NCBI GenBank assembly: GCA_001970955.1
Contig: MPUH01000103.1
Location: forward strand, 1-64,000
Direction: 5' to 3'
Origin: Stentor coeruleus
Lineage: Eukaryota > Ciliophora > Heterotrichea > Heterotrichida > Stentoridae
DNA: 64,000 bases
The translations under genes and the position numbers were made by a program. Below are positions 11,801 through 22,028 of this stretch, in pieces (the stretch's first letter is position 1; every line of letters begins with the position of its first letter). The notes beneath the pieces were generated by a model. That model saw only the letters and a program-made list of their open reading frames with translations. It ran no database searches and was not told where the DNA came from.

Positions 11801-12513
11801 ACCAAACTACTTGGCTCAGTCATAGTTGCTAATTCCCTTTTTTCATTAAGGCTATAAACTTTTACGGTACGATCTGCTGAACTACTTGCTATGTATTTTT
11901 CATCTAAACTTAAGTCACAAGAATACACAATACCATTGTGATAGTATAAAACTTCACTTCTTTCTGAAGATTCTGGAGCTTTTAAGTCCCATTGTCTGAC
12001 TGTTCGATCATCACTGCATGTGAACATTTTTGATTCATCGGAACTGATGTTGATGAAGTTGATTTCATCCGTGTGACCTGTGAATTCATCTACTAAAGAT
12101 AGGTCTGAGAATAAGAGCTTTTTGATTGTACCTGAAGCTCCTGCGGAGAGAACGTATTTATCATTTTCGATAAGAGTCATAGTCCAGATGCTACCCTGTT
12201 TTAAGTCAATGTCTAGGGTTACTTGTTTTGTATTGCGGTCTACGATACCGAGACGCCCTTCACGACTTCCAAACACATAATGATGCTCATCTTTTGTCAT
12301 GGCCAGTGCAGAGCCTTGGAAAGGAGTATCAATCATTACAGGAGCTAACTCTTTAAGATAGCTACTTGCGTGAGTGAGTTCTTCTTTCATTGCTCCAACT
12401 TGGCTAAAATCAGCTTGGGTGCTGAAAAATTCTAGACTTGTAGATGTTCTCATTCCTTGAAGCTCAACACCTTGGCCACCAAGAAGAGGTTCCGATAATT
12501 GTTTGTCAGCCAT
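8890..12513 (-). CDS. WD40-repeat / TRP-like ion channel fusion, 1207 aa
   Basis: Residues about 55-640 are WD40 repeats, with blades such as DRTVRQWDLKAP, DRTVKVYSL and LDHVIKVWDLKLG, probably enough for two propellers. A linker follows at about 640-860. A six-segment ion-transport region covers about 865-1105: S1 near IGVQSVVYIVYLVLL, an S4-like helix (GITYFKLFQRTRYLIKL), a pore region with GELSGDP, and S6 ending MLNLLISIMGDTYGRV. The S6 ending is typical of TRP-family channels (NLLIxxMGDT). A short coiled coil closes the protein. The S4 is weakly charged, so strong voltage gating is unlikely. The cytosolic propellers probably scaffold or regulate the pore. A small mechanosensory, thermosensory or Ca-permeable role is inference. 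The start MADKQLSE is the first ATG. Confidence 0.88.
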   Translation of the reverse strand: MADKQLSEPLLGGQGVELQGMRTSTSLEFFSTQADFSQVGAMKEELTHASSYLKELAPVMIDTPFQGSALAMTKDEHHYVFGSREGRLGIVDRNTKQVTLDIDLKQGSIWTMTLIENDKYVLSAGASGTIKKLLFSDLSLVDEFTGHTDEINFINISSDESKMFTCSDDRTVRQWDLKAPESSERSEVLYYHNGIVYSCDLSLDEKYIASSSADRTVKVYSLNEKRELATMTEPSSLVWCVKIAGNNRFVTAGDQEGIVWIWEFGTWNLTKKLLGHQDRVRYMSLSLDSSFLVTAGLDHVIKVWDLKLGRKEITLIGHTNWVKFALISKDQKTVFSCADDRKVASWKIPQFSEQITHEHESEIFETVDASHSLIYARTSEGIISYNLNKERQQVLPMESWEVVNYEFTADGAYIYTFVSSSEGFRLFGWSLETNSRTVDIEIKQENLYSGIVFPNRLFFATGEYVRVNAWNIENMEKPVHTFRSHKGQVTKLAVSSNGKRMFSSDPSGVIKIYNTENWQEIHTLTENSSPSLIQTSRDNEYLFIATSDNELKIYSLETMNLAKTILNFNCSKVYFTIDNDYFVHNQGENLWIRDMDNFELITSLNTHKQLKDFTLTPDESMIIATSGTSTTMTSNPLKSQSLNIFGDTECLYDFIQYCYKIMTSQVEHNKEFDTWIIEPFHINALHLYASFNQAGLLAEAVKNHSPFFPSRSGHTPLGITIEKKFQDCIDSICTGLLERQKQGDVWALYHLGESIKGLATLNYGGLHDIFNHSLFRSEDLALPKFCLESAKLPQVLVNHHPIITQHDFPDQNVFTEEGKAVAFGQSCYRLPLTPGSESSIDFLQSILDCQNEQIYYSKIVSVILNMKWENVRWFIGVQSVVYIVYLVLLATYSIYYYEDAWFMIFPFIVSTVLFLYEGMQLYNSGMEYFDDLWNYVDIFRGLLFNLYCILVWFGIGGKVEVNQIIDGVSQTFTTSDYQSPIFTLAVLFSWLRGITYFKLFQRTRYLIKLIMEASVDIVSFFILLFYTTMAFAFIMQAADNIGKFSQCSEQDKALSCYISTAYKQNLGELSGDPADIAASILFIIICIVNPVIMLNLLISIMGDTYGRVKAGKVIADARELAGMIIEVETLMNWNRDDNKMSFIKILCEESFLNFEEEGVDVRIKALDELIGKLKDKLSENKTEVLNTISQSRNSIVNAIREKYVARD

Positions 12514-14513
12514 TTATTATAAAGACATTCAGATAGCAACAGAATATTTAAAATACTTGAGTTTTTTCATGAAGGATTATGAAAAATCATAGGAAATCTT
12601 ATTTTTTTATCATTCTCGTTTTTGTGATGTGAAATATTGTCAGATTTTTTTTTCATTTATATTCACCCTTTGGTGTACTTATTTTTTTAACTTTTAGACA
12701 ATATTATTTCTTTATGATGATTATAATTTTGCAGTGTGATAGCTTTATATTCTTGCTTTCCTATAAAATATTGTATTTACATTTTTATTTTATTCACTTT
12801 ACATTATTATTTTCATGCAACAACAAGCTAGTATTATATAAAAGGTTATAAAATGTAAAGGATATAAAGTTTAATTTGTAAATATCTATAAGTGTAGCTT
12901 AAAAATCAAGAAATTCTTTCAAATATTTTATATTTTGTTAATTAGATATACTAATTTTATAGTTAAAAGCTAAAAATTCTCATGATTTATGCCAGATGAT
13001 TAAGTATTTCTATCTTAATGAAATAAACAAATTTATACAATTTTTTGGATTTTAAACTGAATTTTGTTATATCAAGAGGTTTAAAGTTTTTAATAATCTG
13101 ATAAACTTTGAAAACTTGTATATAAAAGGTATAAGATATAGTTAAATATCATAAGAATACCATTTATTATTAAAAGTATACGAAAAAAGTAAAATGTATA
13201 GTAAAAGAACATAAAAATGATGTGAAATTTTGGTATCTAAATTACTATATTTTATAAGAATAATGGAAAAATAAACGATATATATTTGATATAATTATTG
13301 ATATAATGAAAATATACTCGTGTCAAATGAATTGGCAAATCAAAATTGATATATCCTCACAAATATTGTTATGATATTAACACCCAGATAATATATCAAG
13401 AAAGAAATAAAAATAATTAAATGCTGGTTTTTGGATAAAGTCAATATCCAAAGATAAAGTTTATTTCATGTTTATATTTCGTTTTGCAAAAATAAGATAG
13501 AAATTTTTTACTATAAATGTCTGATAATGTAATAAAATTAGGTATAAAAGTGACAATTTCTGAATTTTTTTTAGGTGTTAGGGTGTTAATTTTCTGTTTA
13601 TAATAATTATTTTTACCTTTGGCTTTTATTAGAAAATTAGATTTAGGTTTAAAGAAATTATAAGTTATTTAAGACTGAATCCAAAATAGCTGAATGAATA
13701 TTTTATTATATAAGCAAAAAATTCAAAGAAACTTTTAGAGTTTGATATTTACTTAAAATTAACATGATAAGGTAGATAGTGCTAATAAAGGCTATCCGAA
13801 AACATTTTCTTTGAATAATTTACTTTTTATAGTAAAAACAAATAATCAAATGAACCAACTTTTTGGTTTATTATATAAACTTTTTACGAAAAACACAATT
13901 TATAGTTTAAAAATTAGTAATTCCAATACAAATAGCCCTTAGCCTTACACAAAATAACTATTTGTATGTACCCTATAAATATCTTAAATCCTAAAGCACA
14001 TCTTTATTTCCCAATTTAGATTTTGTATTCTAATATTTCATAACATATCAACTTTACTCAGCTTTTATAACATAAATTTCCTATATCATAATATATTTCC
14101 TATAAATAACGCATAGATTATAATTTCCAATAACTTATAATAAAATCCCAATCTAAATGTTTCATTCATATATTCTCAAAACCTCTTCCCTCATTTCCTT
14201 AACTAAAATCAATTATCCTTTAATAATAATACAAAATTACACCTTCATTCCATCCTTATATATTCTTTTTGCAAAAAAAAAAAAACGCACATCTCTTATC
14301 CTCACACTTTCCAAAAAACTTTCCAAAAATACAATTTTAAAGCAATTTTCTTTAAAAACGTCTTATCTATTAATAAAATCCATGTTCTAACCCTATGAAT
14401 TATTGATTTTATCTATATCTTTCATTCGAAATGAATTTGAAATTATATTATCTGTCTAATTTTATCTGATTCATTAAAATGAATGGTTTTAAAATGAAAC
14501 TATATATAAATAA
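12514..14513. other. 2-kb AT-rich gene-poor stretch
   Basis: No convincing gene is seen. A 77-codon open frame at 14157-14390 has low-complexity composition and is not believed. A GGCTATCCGAAAAC motif near 13793 resembles the repeats at the 5' end of the pogo fossil at 31.7 kb and may be an isolated relic. Confidence 0.5.
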
Positions 14514-15032
14514 ATGCCAAGGCGAAGAAATTACTCCACAGCAAAAACCCAAAAGATAAAATATATTGGTCCTATATACCAGGCAAGTGATAATGAAATA
14601 CAAAGCGATTTGAGGAAAATGAGATATTCAAAAAAAGCTGAACAGATAGTTGTAATTGAAAAGGAAGTAAAGGTAGAACTGCCAAAAAAAAGAACACATC
14701 ATTTTGAAGATAGTAAGAATGTTATTTATGGGCTGGTAAAATTGATAACTACTAAAGAGCTTGAAATACAAAAGAAACAGCAGGAAAAGGTGAAAAAAGA
14801 GATAAAGGTGGTTGAGAGCTGCCAAAAAACTGAACCGATATTTAACAATCAGGCTTACACATCATTTTTAGCCCTACAAAATCAGTATTTTAGAAACGCC
14901 TTGTTGATGTCACAGTTTAGTTTTATGGGAGATTACAATAATAATCAGTTCATTTCTAGTGCAGACAAACACTTAAAAGCGGCTAGGTTTATCTTCTCAG
15001 ACAAAAAATTCAATAACCAAAATTACAGATAA
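14514..15032 (+). CDS. Small basic protein, 172 aa, unknown
   Basis: The ORF starts MPRRRNYSTAKTQK and is Lys/Arg-rich through about residue 110, with a short charged helix near 85-110 (KELEIQKKQQEKVKKE). The C-terminal third is Asn/Phe-rich (FSFMGDYNNNQF). No known domain is recognised. It stands alone between two gene-poor stretches of 2.0 and 1.5 kb. Lower AT content and sustained codon-like composition compared with the flanks support coding. A nucleic-acid-binding role is possible from charge alone. Confidence 0.6.
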   Translation: MPRRRNYSTAKTQKIKYIGPIYQASDNEIQSDLRKMRYSKKAEQIVVIEKEVKVELPKKRTHHFEDSKNVIYGLVKLITTKELEIQKKQQEKVKKEIKVVESCQKTEPIFNNQAYTSFLALQNQYFRNALLMSQFSFMGDYNNNQFISSADKHLKAARFIFSDKKFNNQNYR

Positions 15033-16570
15033 ATTCTCTCAAAAAATATATTAGAAAATAGAATAGAATATTAATTCTTTACTATTATCAGTACTTATAT
15101 TATCATCATTAGTCTATTCAACCTATTGTCAGAAAAAAAATCCTATGCTGTTTTCTTTGCTTAAGAAAATATGTGAAAAATATTTTCACTTGTAAGGCAA
15201 ATGTTTTGGTATTCGTTAGGAAAACCTGATTTTAAATTGTATAGCATAAAACAATTATTTTTCCTTGATAATTCGGAATAACTAAAGTTAAATACAGAAG
15301 AATAACGCTTAATATAATTTTAATAAAATAATGGATTTTTTTCTGATAAAGTTAAGATAGTTTAGAGTGTGATTTTGTTGTAGTTGTGCGTTTTTTACCT
15401 TGAAGTTTGTTTCAAAATACAAAAATACATAAAAGTTCTAACTAAATGTATGGTTTTTTCCTAGGAAATCAGAATTTTATATAATAACAAAAAAAAATTA
15501 AGAATGACTGAGTTTTTGCATATAGACAATCTTAATATGCATAAATATATAAGTAAAGATACTGATTACATGAAAATGAATTTTGCAAGCGAGTTTTAAA
15601 GTAAAAGCTATAGAATTAGCTGCTGAGCATAATATTTTATGTAAAAATCCATATTTTAAACTAAAGTTAATACAATATAATACTTAAGTCAATTTGATGA
15701 ATATAAAATATACATTTATTATGTTTCATATAAAGTATATACTTATCTTTCTTTATATAATAATTTAAATGAAGGATACAATTTTTTGAAGCATAGAATA
15801 AAATTAAGTTTAAAAGCGAAATTTTCAATATCAGACTTTGAAAATTTCAATATTTGCAATAAATTTTTGATCAGAACTAGGCGATATAGTTTAGTTGAAT
15901 ATGATTTCATAGAATATAGAGTCTTAAAAAGATTTTTAATAAAAACTTACTATAGGAATTGATATTTGAACCTTTTTATGTTAAAAATTCTAAATATCAT
16001 GTCTATTCGAACACTGTTTGAATAATAAATATCTTATAATAATATTCGAACACTGTTTGAATAATAAATATCTTATAATAATGTTTTATCCTTAATTTTT
16101 AAAAAAATTCTATGTCAGCTCTTTATATACAATAAACAAATATATTTTAAATTTTATTTTAGGGTTTGAATTAAGTGTATATTTGATAAAATATTTCAAT
16201 AATTTATGTAAAAGGCAATAATCTTGAAATTTAAGTGAATTTTATCCTAAAAAAAAAAATCTGGTATCTTGTTGATATGAAAAGCTCTTGGGGCAAGTTT
16301 TAAATTCCTGGAAAATGTAAATGAATATAAAAAATAAAGATTATCATCAGATATTCTAATATTCAATGGCATGCTAGGAATACATTCTAAAATAGATATA
16401 ATCTTTATTCAGAACAACTTAATGTCATTTTTATACCAATTTTTTATTTTATTTTAATATCAAATAAGTTATTCCATTATTCAGCATCAATTCTATTCAC
16501 TCCTTATAATTATAAATCCAGTTATAATTCATATCTTCCCTATAAATATTAATTTTAACAATCAACATTA
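15033..16570. other. 1.5-kb AT-rich gene-poor stretch
   Basis: No gene is seen. It contains a 39-bp direct duplication at 16005-16082, listed separately; otherwise it is AT-rich and low in complexity. Confidence 0.5.
16005..16082. repeat. 39-bp tandem duplication (2 copies)
   Basis: Two head-to-tail copies, starting at 16005 and 16044, are essentially identical. Each begins ATTCGAACACTGTTTGAAT, a near-palindrome, followed by an AT-rich tail. The function is unknown. Confidence 0.9.
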
Positions 16571-19500
16571 TTAATCATAATCAAATTTATAATCTTCTTC
16601 TTCTTTTACAACAGACAGCATTTCAATAGATCCCTGCTCTTCAGAATTCATCCCTGGAAAGTCTTCTTCAGTAGGCCTAGGTGTTATACTAACAAGAGAA
16701 CTATCAGAATATTTCCCTCTCCTTCTTTTATAAGCCCAGTTTTTCCAAGCTTTAAAAGTTGTCTTCATATATATCATTCCAAGAAAGAAATTATCATGCT
16801 TATCAGTGCGAATTTCATCATGATCTTTGTGTTTTTCATAATATTTTTCTCTGATTTTTTTAATTTTTCTCATAGTATTAGCATTTTCTTTAGCAACAAG
16901 TTTGCTAGTATTATGATCAACTCTACGAAATAGTTTTTCAGCATATTTATACTTCATAACAGCAAAAAGAAAGTCGTTATAATGTACAAACCCCCCATTT
17001 TCAATATGAATGCTCATTATTGATAGTCTTTTAAGGATTTTTTCTAAGTCTTTAGGGATTCCAAACATCGACCCTAACTCATACATAATATCAGGGAGAA
17101 ATTTATAATCAACTCTTTGTCTGTCAGTTTTCGCATAAAGTCCCCATGCGCTTTTAAACCTTTTTATATCCCTATTAAAAATCTTTAGTACACTATGAGG
17201 ATTTGTCTCATAATCATCATAATTTTGCAATATAATCATAGTAAACATATTAAGCATAATAAAACTTGACACAGTAATAAAAGAACAAAAATACATATAG
17301 CTTATAACTGAACCAAGGTTTTTCGAACAATCATGCATAATAATATACCAGTTTTCCCCTGTAGCACATCTAAAAAGTATAAGCATAGCCATACCAAAAT
17401 TAGAAAAATTGTTATAATCATCAATAACTTGACCTGTTATTATATCAGAAAATAAATATACCCCAACAACTGCATATATAAAAAAAATCAAAGTCATTAA
17501 AGATAATACGTTCAATATAGCTGGTAATGAATACTTCATAACAGTCAAAAGATCTTGTAAGGGTTTTAATGATCTAAATAGTCTAAAAAGCCTAGATATA
17601 CGTAATAATCTTATAACTCTTAAAAGCTGTGGACCAGATCTTAATAATACTATAGATGACCTAGCTATATATGTCATAAGGATATCAATAACTGAGCTCA
17701 CAGCGACAAAAAAATCAAATCTGTTCCAACTAGACCTGAAATAAAACTTCCCATTTGCCATAACTTTAAGAACAGCTTCTATAATAAATACTGATGTAAA
17801 TATTAGATTTAAAGTATCGATTACTGATAAATAGTTTTGTGGGGCCATATCATAAATCATAGCCATCCCACACATATTAAAAAATATACACACCAGAACA
17901 AAAATCTCAAAGTACATATGTTTCGTTAAATAATAACATAATCTTCTCATCCCAGCTGTAGGTGCTGAAAAATCAATTTCTGGTGTGGACTTTACTATTA
18001 GACCCTGTAATTCCATCCACAAGTTTTGTTCTTTGCTTAAAACAATCGAAGCAATCGAGCTTTCATTTTTGTTAGTCTCATAAAACTGTTCAAAAACTAC
18101 CCCAATAAACAAATTCATGAAAAAAAAAGTCCCTATAAAAATATACACGACAAAATACAACCCAACTAATGGGTTATAATCTTTTACAGGAGCTTGGCCT
18201 ATATCTGTAGCATCTATTGCTGTATACATAATATCAGGCCAACCTTCTTCTGAACTTACTATAAACAAACTTATCATAGCTTCAATCAAATTATCATAAT
18301 TAGGAAACATTATATTCCAAGAGTATCCATTATCTAAACATTCAGTCTGTGTTTTTATATTATCATTTGAACATTTATAAAGTTTACCTCCAAAAAGGGA
18401 TACACCAAAAATAGCGAACATAACCCAGATTATCATACAAACCATGACAACATTAAGAATAGCGACTAATGATTTGACTAGAGCTTTGACAACAATTTTC
18501 ATAGAAAGGTTGTGGCTTATAAATCGTAAAGCTCTAAAGGCTCGAAGAAGTCTGAAGATTTTTATATATGATATAGATACTGTAGCTAAAAGTAAATCGA
18601 TTATTGATAAGATTATAATAGTGAAATCGATTTTGTTCCAATTATCGGTTAGGTAAGTGCCTTTTTCATAGACAAAACCTGTTGTTAAGGATTTAATAAG
18701 GAATTCGAATATAAAAAATAGGGTAAGGATAAGATCTGTATAGGACATAGCTTGGGTATATGATGAAGATGTGATTGTATAGGTGTCAATAACGATTTTT
18801 AGACTGGAAATGCCGATGAGGATAAGGATTAAAGCTTCGAATTTTTTACTGACAAAGATTTTGTAGCAGAAAATACGTAGTCTGGAACGTTTGGAGAATA
18901 AAAGGTAACTTTTTTCACAAGAGAACTTGTCAAGATTGTGAATGTCTTTAAGAAAACTTGGTTTGGAGGAACCGAGCTCGCTGCTGATGTCTGGTAGGTC
19001 AGCGAGGATTTTGATGGTTTTTTGTCTTTGAAGGAGCATTTTACGATCAATACTTCCTATTAGAGAACTTTTATGCCGGGAATAGGTACAGGTTAGGGAT
19101 CGTGAATGGGAATAAGTATTTTGAACTGGTTCAGGTTCTTCAACAGTTGTAAAGCCGTCAAGAAGTATTGCTAAAAAGAGATTTAATAAGATAAAATTCC
19201 CAAGAAGCACCCAACTAACCAAAAACAACGCGCTTGCTGGACCAACCTCTGAAGCCATAATATCATAAAGTAAATCTTGCCAGTTTTCAATCGACAACAC
19301 TTGAAACACCGACAAAAAAGCCCAATAAAAATTATCAAATCTCCCTCTAGACACTCTTGGAAAATCCAATTTACCATAAAAAATTTCCATTCCTAACAAA
19401 CTAAACACAACTGTAAATAAAAACAATAACATAGCAACATAAGCAAATTTTGATATTGATCTTGATATAACTAATATTATATGATTCATACTTTTTAAAT

Positions 19501-21991
19501 ACCTAAATAGTTTTGCTACTCTTATAACCCTTATAAGTTTAAATATTCTTATTGCTCTAAAAGCTGATATAGCAGATTTACTACCTGATAAATAAGCAAA
19601 TTCTATAAAACTTGATACGACAATGACTAGATCTAAATAATTCATTAAATCTCGGCAAAATTTCTTTAGGCCAAGGGCAAAGATTTTGATTAAAAGCTCA
19701 GCACCGAATATAAATGTGAAGATTGTATTGAAAGTGTTGAGTATTGAAAGGAAGTATTGGGATATACCATAATGGTCAATTGATAAAATTATTGTATTAG
19801 ATAGTATGCATATGTAAATTGTATAGTTGAAACATTTCCCGAGAATGAGTTTTTGTAAGGAAATGATAAATAGATTACATATTTTTCCTCTACCCTTCTC
19901 CCATAATACATAACTCATTTGACTTAAACTTTTCTGCAGATAATCACATGACTTATACATATTAACTATCGATGGATCAGCTACAATATTACATATCTGT
20001 GAATCCATCCATCTAACCTCTTGGACAAACACCCGAGTATTAATACACAATCGGAAAAAAGTTTTCTGACCAGAACTAAGCCCTGAATAATATTCAATAA
20101 TCTTCTGAACACTCGTTAAATCTTTATTCTGTTCTTTAACACTTTGTATTTTATCATTTTCTATATCCAACATTGCTTGTAAATAATCTTCTTCTCCATC
20201 TTTTCTATACCTAAAAGTATAATCTGATGATTTTTTACTATATTTTTCCAATATACTTATAGGCATAACATCTTTTTCTGATGTTGATAAAAGGTCTATA
20301 TAGTTTATCATAGGGACTAAATCTCCTGAGTTTTGTATTTTGTTGATGAGTTTTTTACTAACTTTGATTGATGAGTTCATTCTTGATATCATTGGGGTCA
20401 TTGCGTGTATATTTATGAGTTTCTTATTTTTTCCTATAGAATTTAGCTCATTAACTCTTATAGAATTTATTCTTCTTAGGTTTTGACTACGATTTGTTGA
20501 TAAGTCACTAGATTCACAAACTAAAGGTATGCAGTTAGGCTTTTTATATGAGGATGTATTGTCATAATAAACTTCAGTCATTGTTGGCTTTCTATAAAGG
20601 GTACAATATTCAGATTGTTGGCTTTCTATATCGTCAAAATGCTCAGAAGGACTTCTTAGGAATTCAGTTTCTGAAAGGACGCCTGAACGACTTTCATATA
20701 TGTCGGAGTGGTCGTCGATGATTTTTTTCATGTTTTGGGCTAAGTCGTTTGTGTCAATTTCATCCATAAAGTCGAAGTCGATTTTCAAGTTCGCGAATTT
20801 TATAGAGTTCGTCAGTGCCGACTTGATAACAACCAAAGTTAAACTAATAAGTAAATAAGCTCCAATAAACACTAAAACCACAAAAAACACAATAGCTGAA
20901 GAATTATTGCTTTTAACAAAAAAAAACATAGTATCCGTCCACCCTTCCAAAGTTATACACTGGAACACAGCCAAAAAGGCATTAAGGAAATTATCAAAAT
21001 TCGTAGCTCCATAATTCGGGTTGTCTAAACCATAAACACATTCAAAACTTTTTTCACAAATAAGCCCTCCACAAAGTTCATTAGAATAAACACCAGTATT
21101 TATATCCATACATCTCCATTTCAAAGTCCCGATCCAAACTTGTAAGCCAGCAACTGCGAAAATAAGTAAAAATATCATCAATAAACTTAAAGAAGCCGCC
21201 AAATGTTTTGCTGAGCTTATTAAAGCTCTGACTATAATCCTAAGTCCTTTAATTGATGTTATTCCTCTAAGAGGTCTTAAAATCCTTAGAGTTCTTAATG
21301 AAACCAAATTCACCCCTCGACTATCTAAAAAAAAATCTACCCATCCTGTTATGACAATGGTAATATCGATATAATTCCATAAATCCCTAAAATATGACTT
21401 TTTGTCTATTAAAAGACCATATGCTGTGATTTTAATCAAAGCTTCAGTTGTGTATATAAATAAATAAAACTCTTCTAAAGACTGTAAAGGACCTGTGTTG
21501 TTTTCATTTGTCCCACTAAGTGCTAATGTTACAGCATTCATAAGAATTATAATAAGGATAAAAATTTCAAAGATTGTACTACTGACTGACCTTAAACATA
21601 TCTCAGAAAAGCCTGATTTCAATCTTTGTAAAGCTTTTCTTAACTCAAGACAACAAAATTTGTCTTCATAGCTTTCAATACGTTCATAGATAGTCATTTC
21701 TCTTATTGTCACGATGTCTTTGTATTCTTGGTTTGATGATGAAAGTTCAGTCTCAGATGAATTGTTGAGGGTTTCGATTTTAGACTTTGAATATTTTCCT
21801 TTGTCCTTAGATTTTTGGAAAGCAGAAAGTGTTGAGATATCAAAAGAATTAATAGAATTGTCTGATTTGATAGATTCAAAGTTTACATAGGAATCAATTA
21901 TATTTTTTTGGCCTGTATATAATATTTCTAGTTTTTCAGACTCTCTGATAGAGTTCTTAAAAGCAGTATCTTTACTAATTGACATTTTCAT
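16571..21991 (-). CDS. Four-repeat voltage-gated calcium channel alpha subunit, 1806 aa
   Basis: Four ion-transport repeats of six segments each. The S4 helices carry regularly spaced Arg/Lys (LRTLRILRPLRG; FRAIRIFKLIRVIR; IFRLLRAFRALR; IRLLRISRLFRLFR). The pore filters read TLEGW (about 340), SIENW (about 895), SEEGW (about 1240) and TGENW (about 1535), an EEEE locus, which in this family means calcium selectivity. The I-II linker is long and Ser-rich, the III-IV linker short. The C-terminal about 230 residues are charged, with an EF-like region. Ciliates use such channels for the ciliary or contractile Ca action potential; that role here is inferred. Length is in the usual Cav range. No frameshift or intron was seen. 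The start MKMSISKD is the first ATG; MSISKD two codons later is the alternative. Confidence 0.95.
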   Translation of the reverse strand: MKMSISKDTAFKNSIRESEKLEILYTGQKNIIDSYVNFESIKSDNSINSFDISTLSAFQKSKDKGKYSKSKIETLNNSSETELSSSNQEYKDIVTIREMTIYERIESYEDKFCCLELRKALQRLKSGFSEICLRSVSSTIFEIFILIIILMNAVTLALSGTNENNTGPLQSLEEFYLFIYTTEALIKITAYGLLIDKKSYFRDLWNYIDITIVITGWVDFFLDSRGVNLVSLRTLRILRPLRGITSIKGLRIIVRALISSAKHLAASLSLLMIFLLIFAVAGLQVWIGTLKWRCMDINTGVYSNELCGGLICEKSFECVYGLDNPNYGATNFDNFLNAFLAVFQCITLEGWTDTMFFFVKSNNSSAIVFFVVLVFIGAYLLISLTLVVIKSALTNSIKFANLKIDFDFMDEIDTNDLAQNMKKIIDDHSDIYESRSGVLSETEFLRSPSEHFDDIESQQSEYCTLYRKPTMTEVYYDNTSSYKKPNCIPLVCESSDLSTNRSQNLRRINSIRVNELNSIGKNKKLINIHAMTPMISRMNSSIKVSKKLINKIQNSGDLVPMINYIDLLSTSEKDVMPISILEKYSKKSSDYTFRYRKDGEEDYLQAMLDIENDKIQSVKEQNKDLTSVQKIIEYYSGLSSGQKTFFRLCINTRVFVQEVRWMDSQICNIVADPSIVNMYKSCDYLQKSLSQMSYVLWEKGRGKICNLFIISLQKLILGKCFNYTIYICILSNTIILSIDHYGISQYFLSILNTFNTIFTFIFGAELLIKIFALGLKKFCRDLMNYLDLVIVVSSFIEFAYLSGSKSAISAFRAIRIFKLIRVIRVAKLFRYLKSMNHIILVISRSISKFAYVAMLLFLFTVVFSLLGMEIFYGKLDFPRVSRGRFDNFYWAFLSVFQVLSIENWQDLLYDIMASEVGPASALFLVSWVLLGNFILLNLFLAILLDGFTTVEEPEPVQNTYSHSRSLTCTYSRHKSSLIGSIDRKMLLQRQKTIKILADLPDISSELGSSKPSFLKDIHNLDKFSCEKSYLLFSKRSRLRIFCYKIFVSKKFEALILILIGISSLKIVIDTYTITSSSYTQAMSYTDLILTLFFIFEFLIKSLTTGFVYEKGTYLTDNWNKIDFTIIILSIIDLLLATVSISYIKIFRLLRAFRALRFISHNLSMKIVVKALVKSLVAILNVVMVCMIIWVMFAIFGVSLFGGKLYKCSNDNIKTQTECLDNGYSWNIMFPNYDNLIEAMISLFIVSSEEGWPDIMYTAIDATDIGQAPVKDYNPLVGLYFVVYIFIGTFFFMNLFIGVVFEQFYETNKNESSIASIVLSKEQNLWMELQGLIVKSTPEIDFSAPTAGMRRLCYYLTKHMYFEIFVLVCIFFNMCGMAMIYDMAPQNYLSVIDTLNLIFTSVFIIEAVLKVMANGKFYFRSSWNRFDFFVAVSSVIDILMTYIARSSIVLLRSGPQLLRVIRLLRISRLFRLFRSLKPLQDLLTVMKYSLPAILNVLSLMTLIFFIYAVVGVYLFSDIITGQVIDDYNNFSNFGMAMLILFRCATGENWYIIMHDCSKNLGSVISYMYFCSFITVSSFIMLNMFTMIILQNYDDYETNPHSVLKIFNRDIKRFKSAWGLYAKTDRQRVDYKFLPDIMYELGSMFGIPKDLEKILKRLSIMSIHIENGGFVHYNDFLFAVMKYKYAEKLFRRVDHNTSKLVAKENANTMRKIKKIREKYYEKHKDHDEIRTDKHDNFFLGMIYMKTTFKAWKNWAYKRRRGKYSDSSLVSITPRPTEEDFPGMNSEEQGSIEMLSVVKEEEDYKFDYD

Positions 21992-22028
21992 TTAATACTT
22001 GTATAAAACACATTTACTTATATAATAT

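Noticed and set aside
14157-14390. 77-aa plus-strand ORF
   Set aside because: AT-rich low-complexity sequence with a poly-A run; no support.
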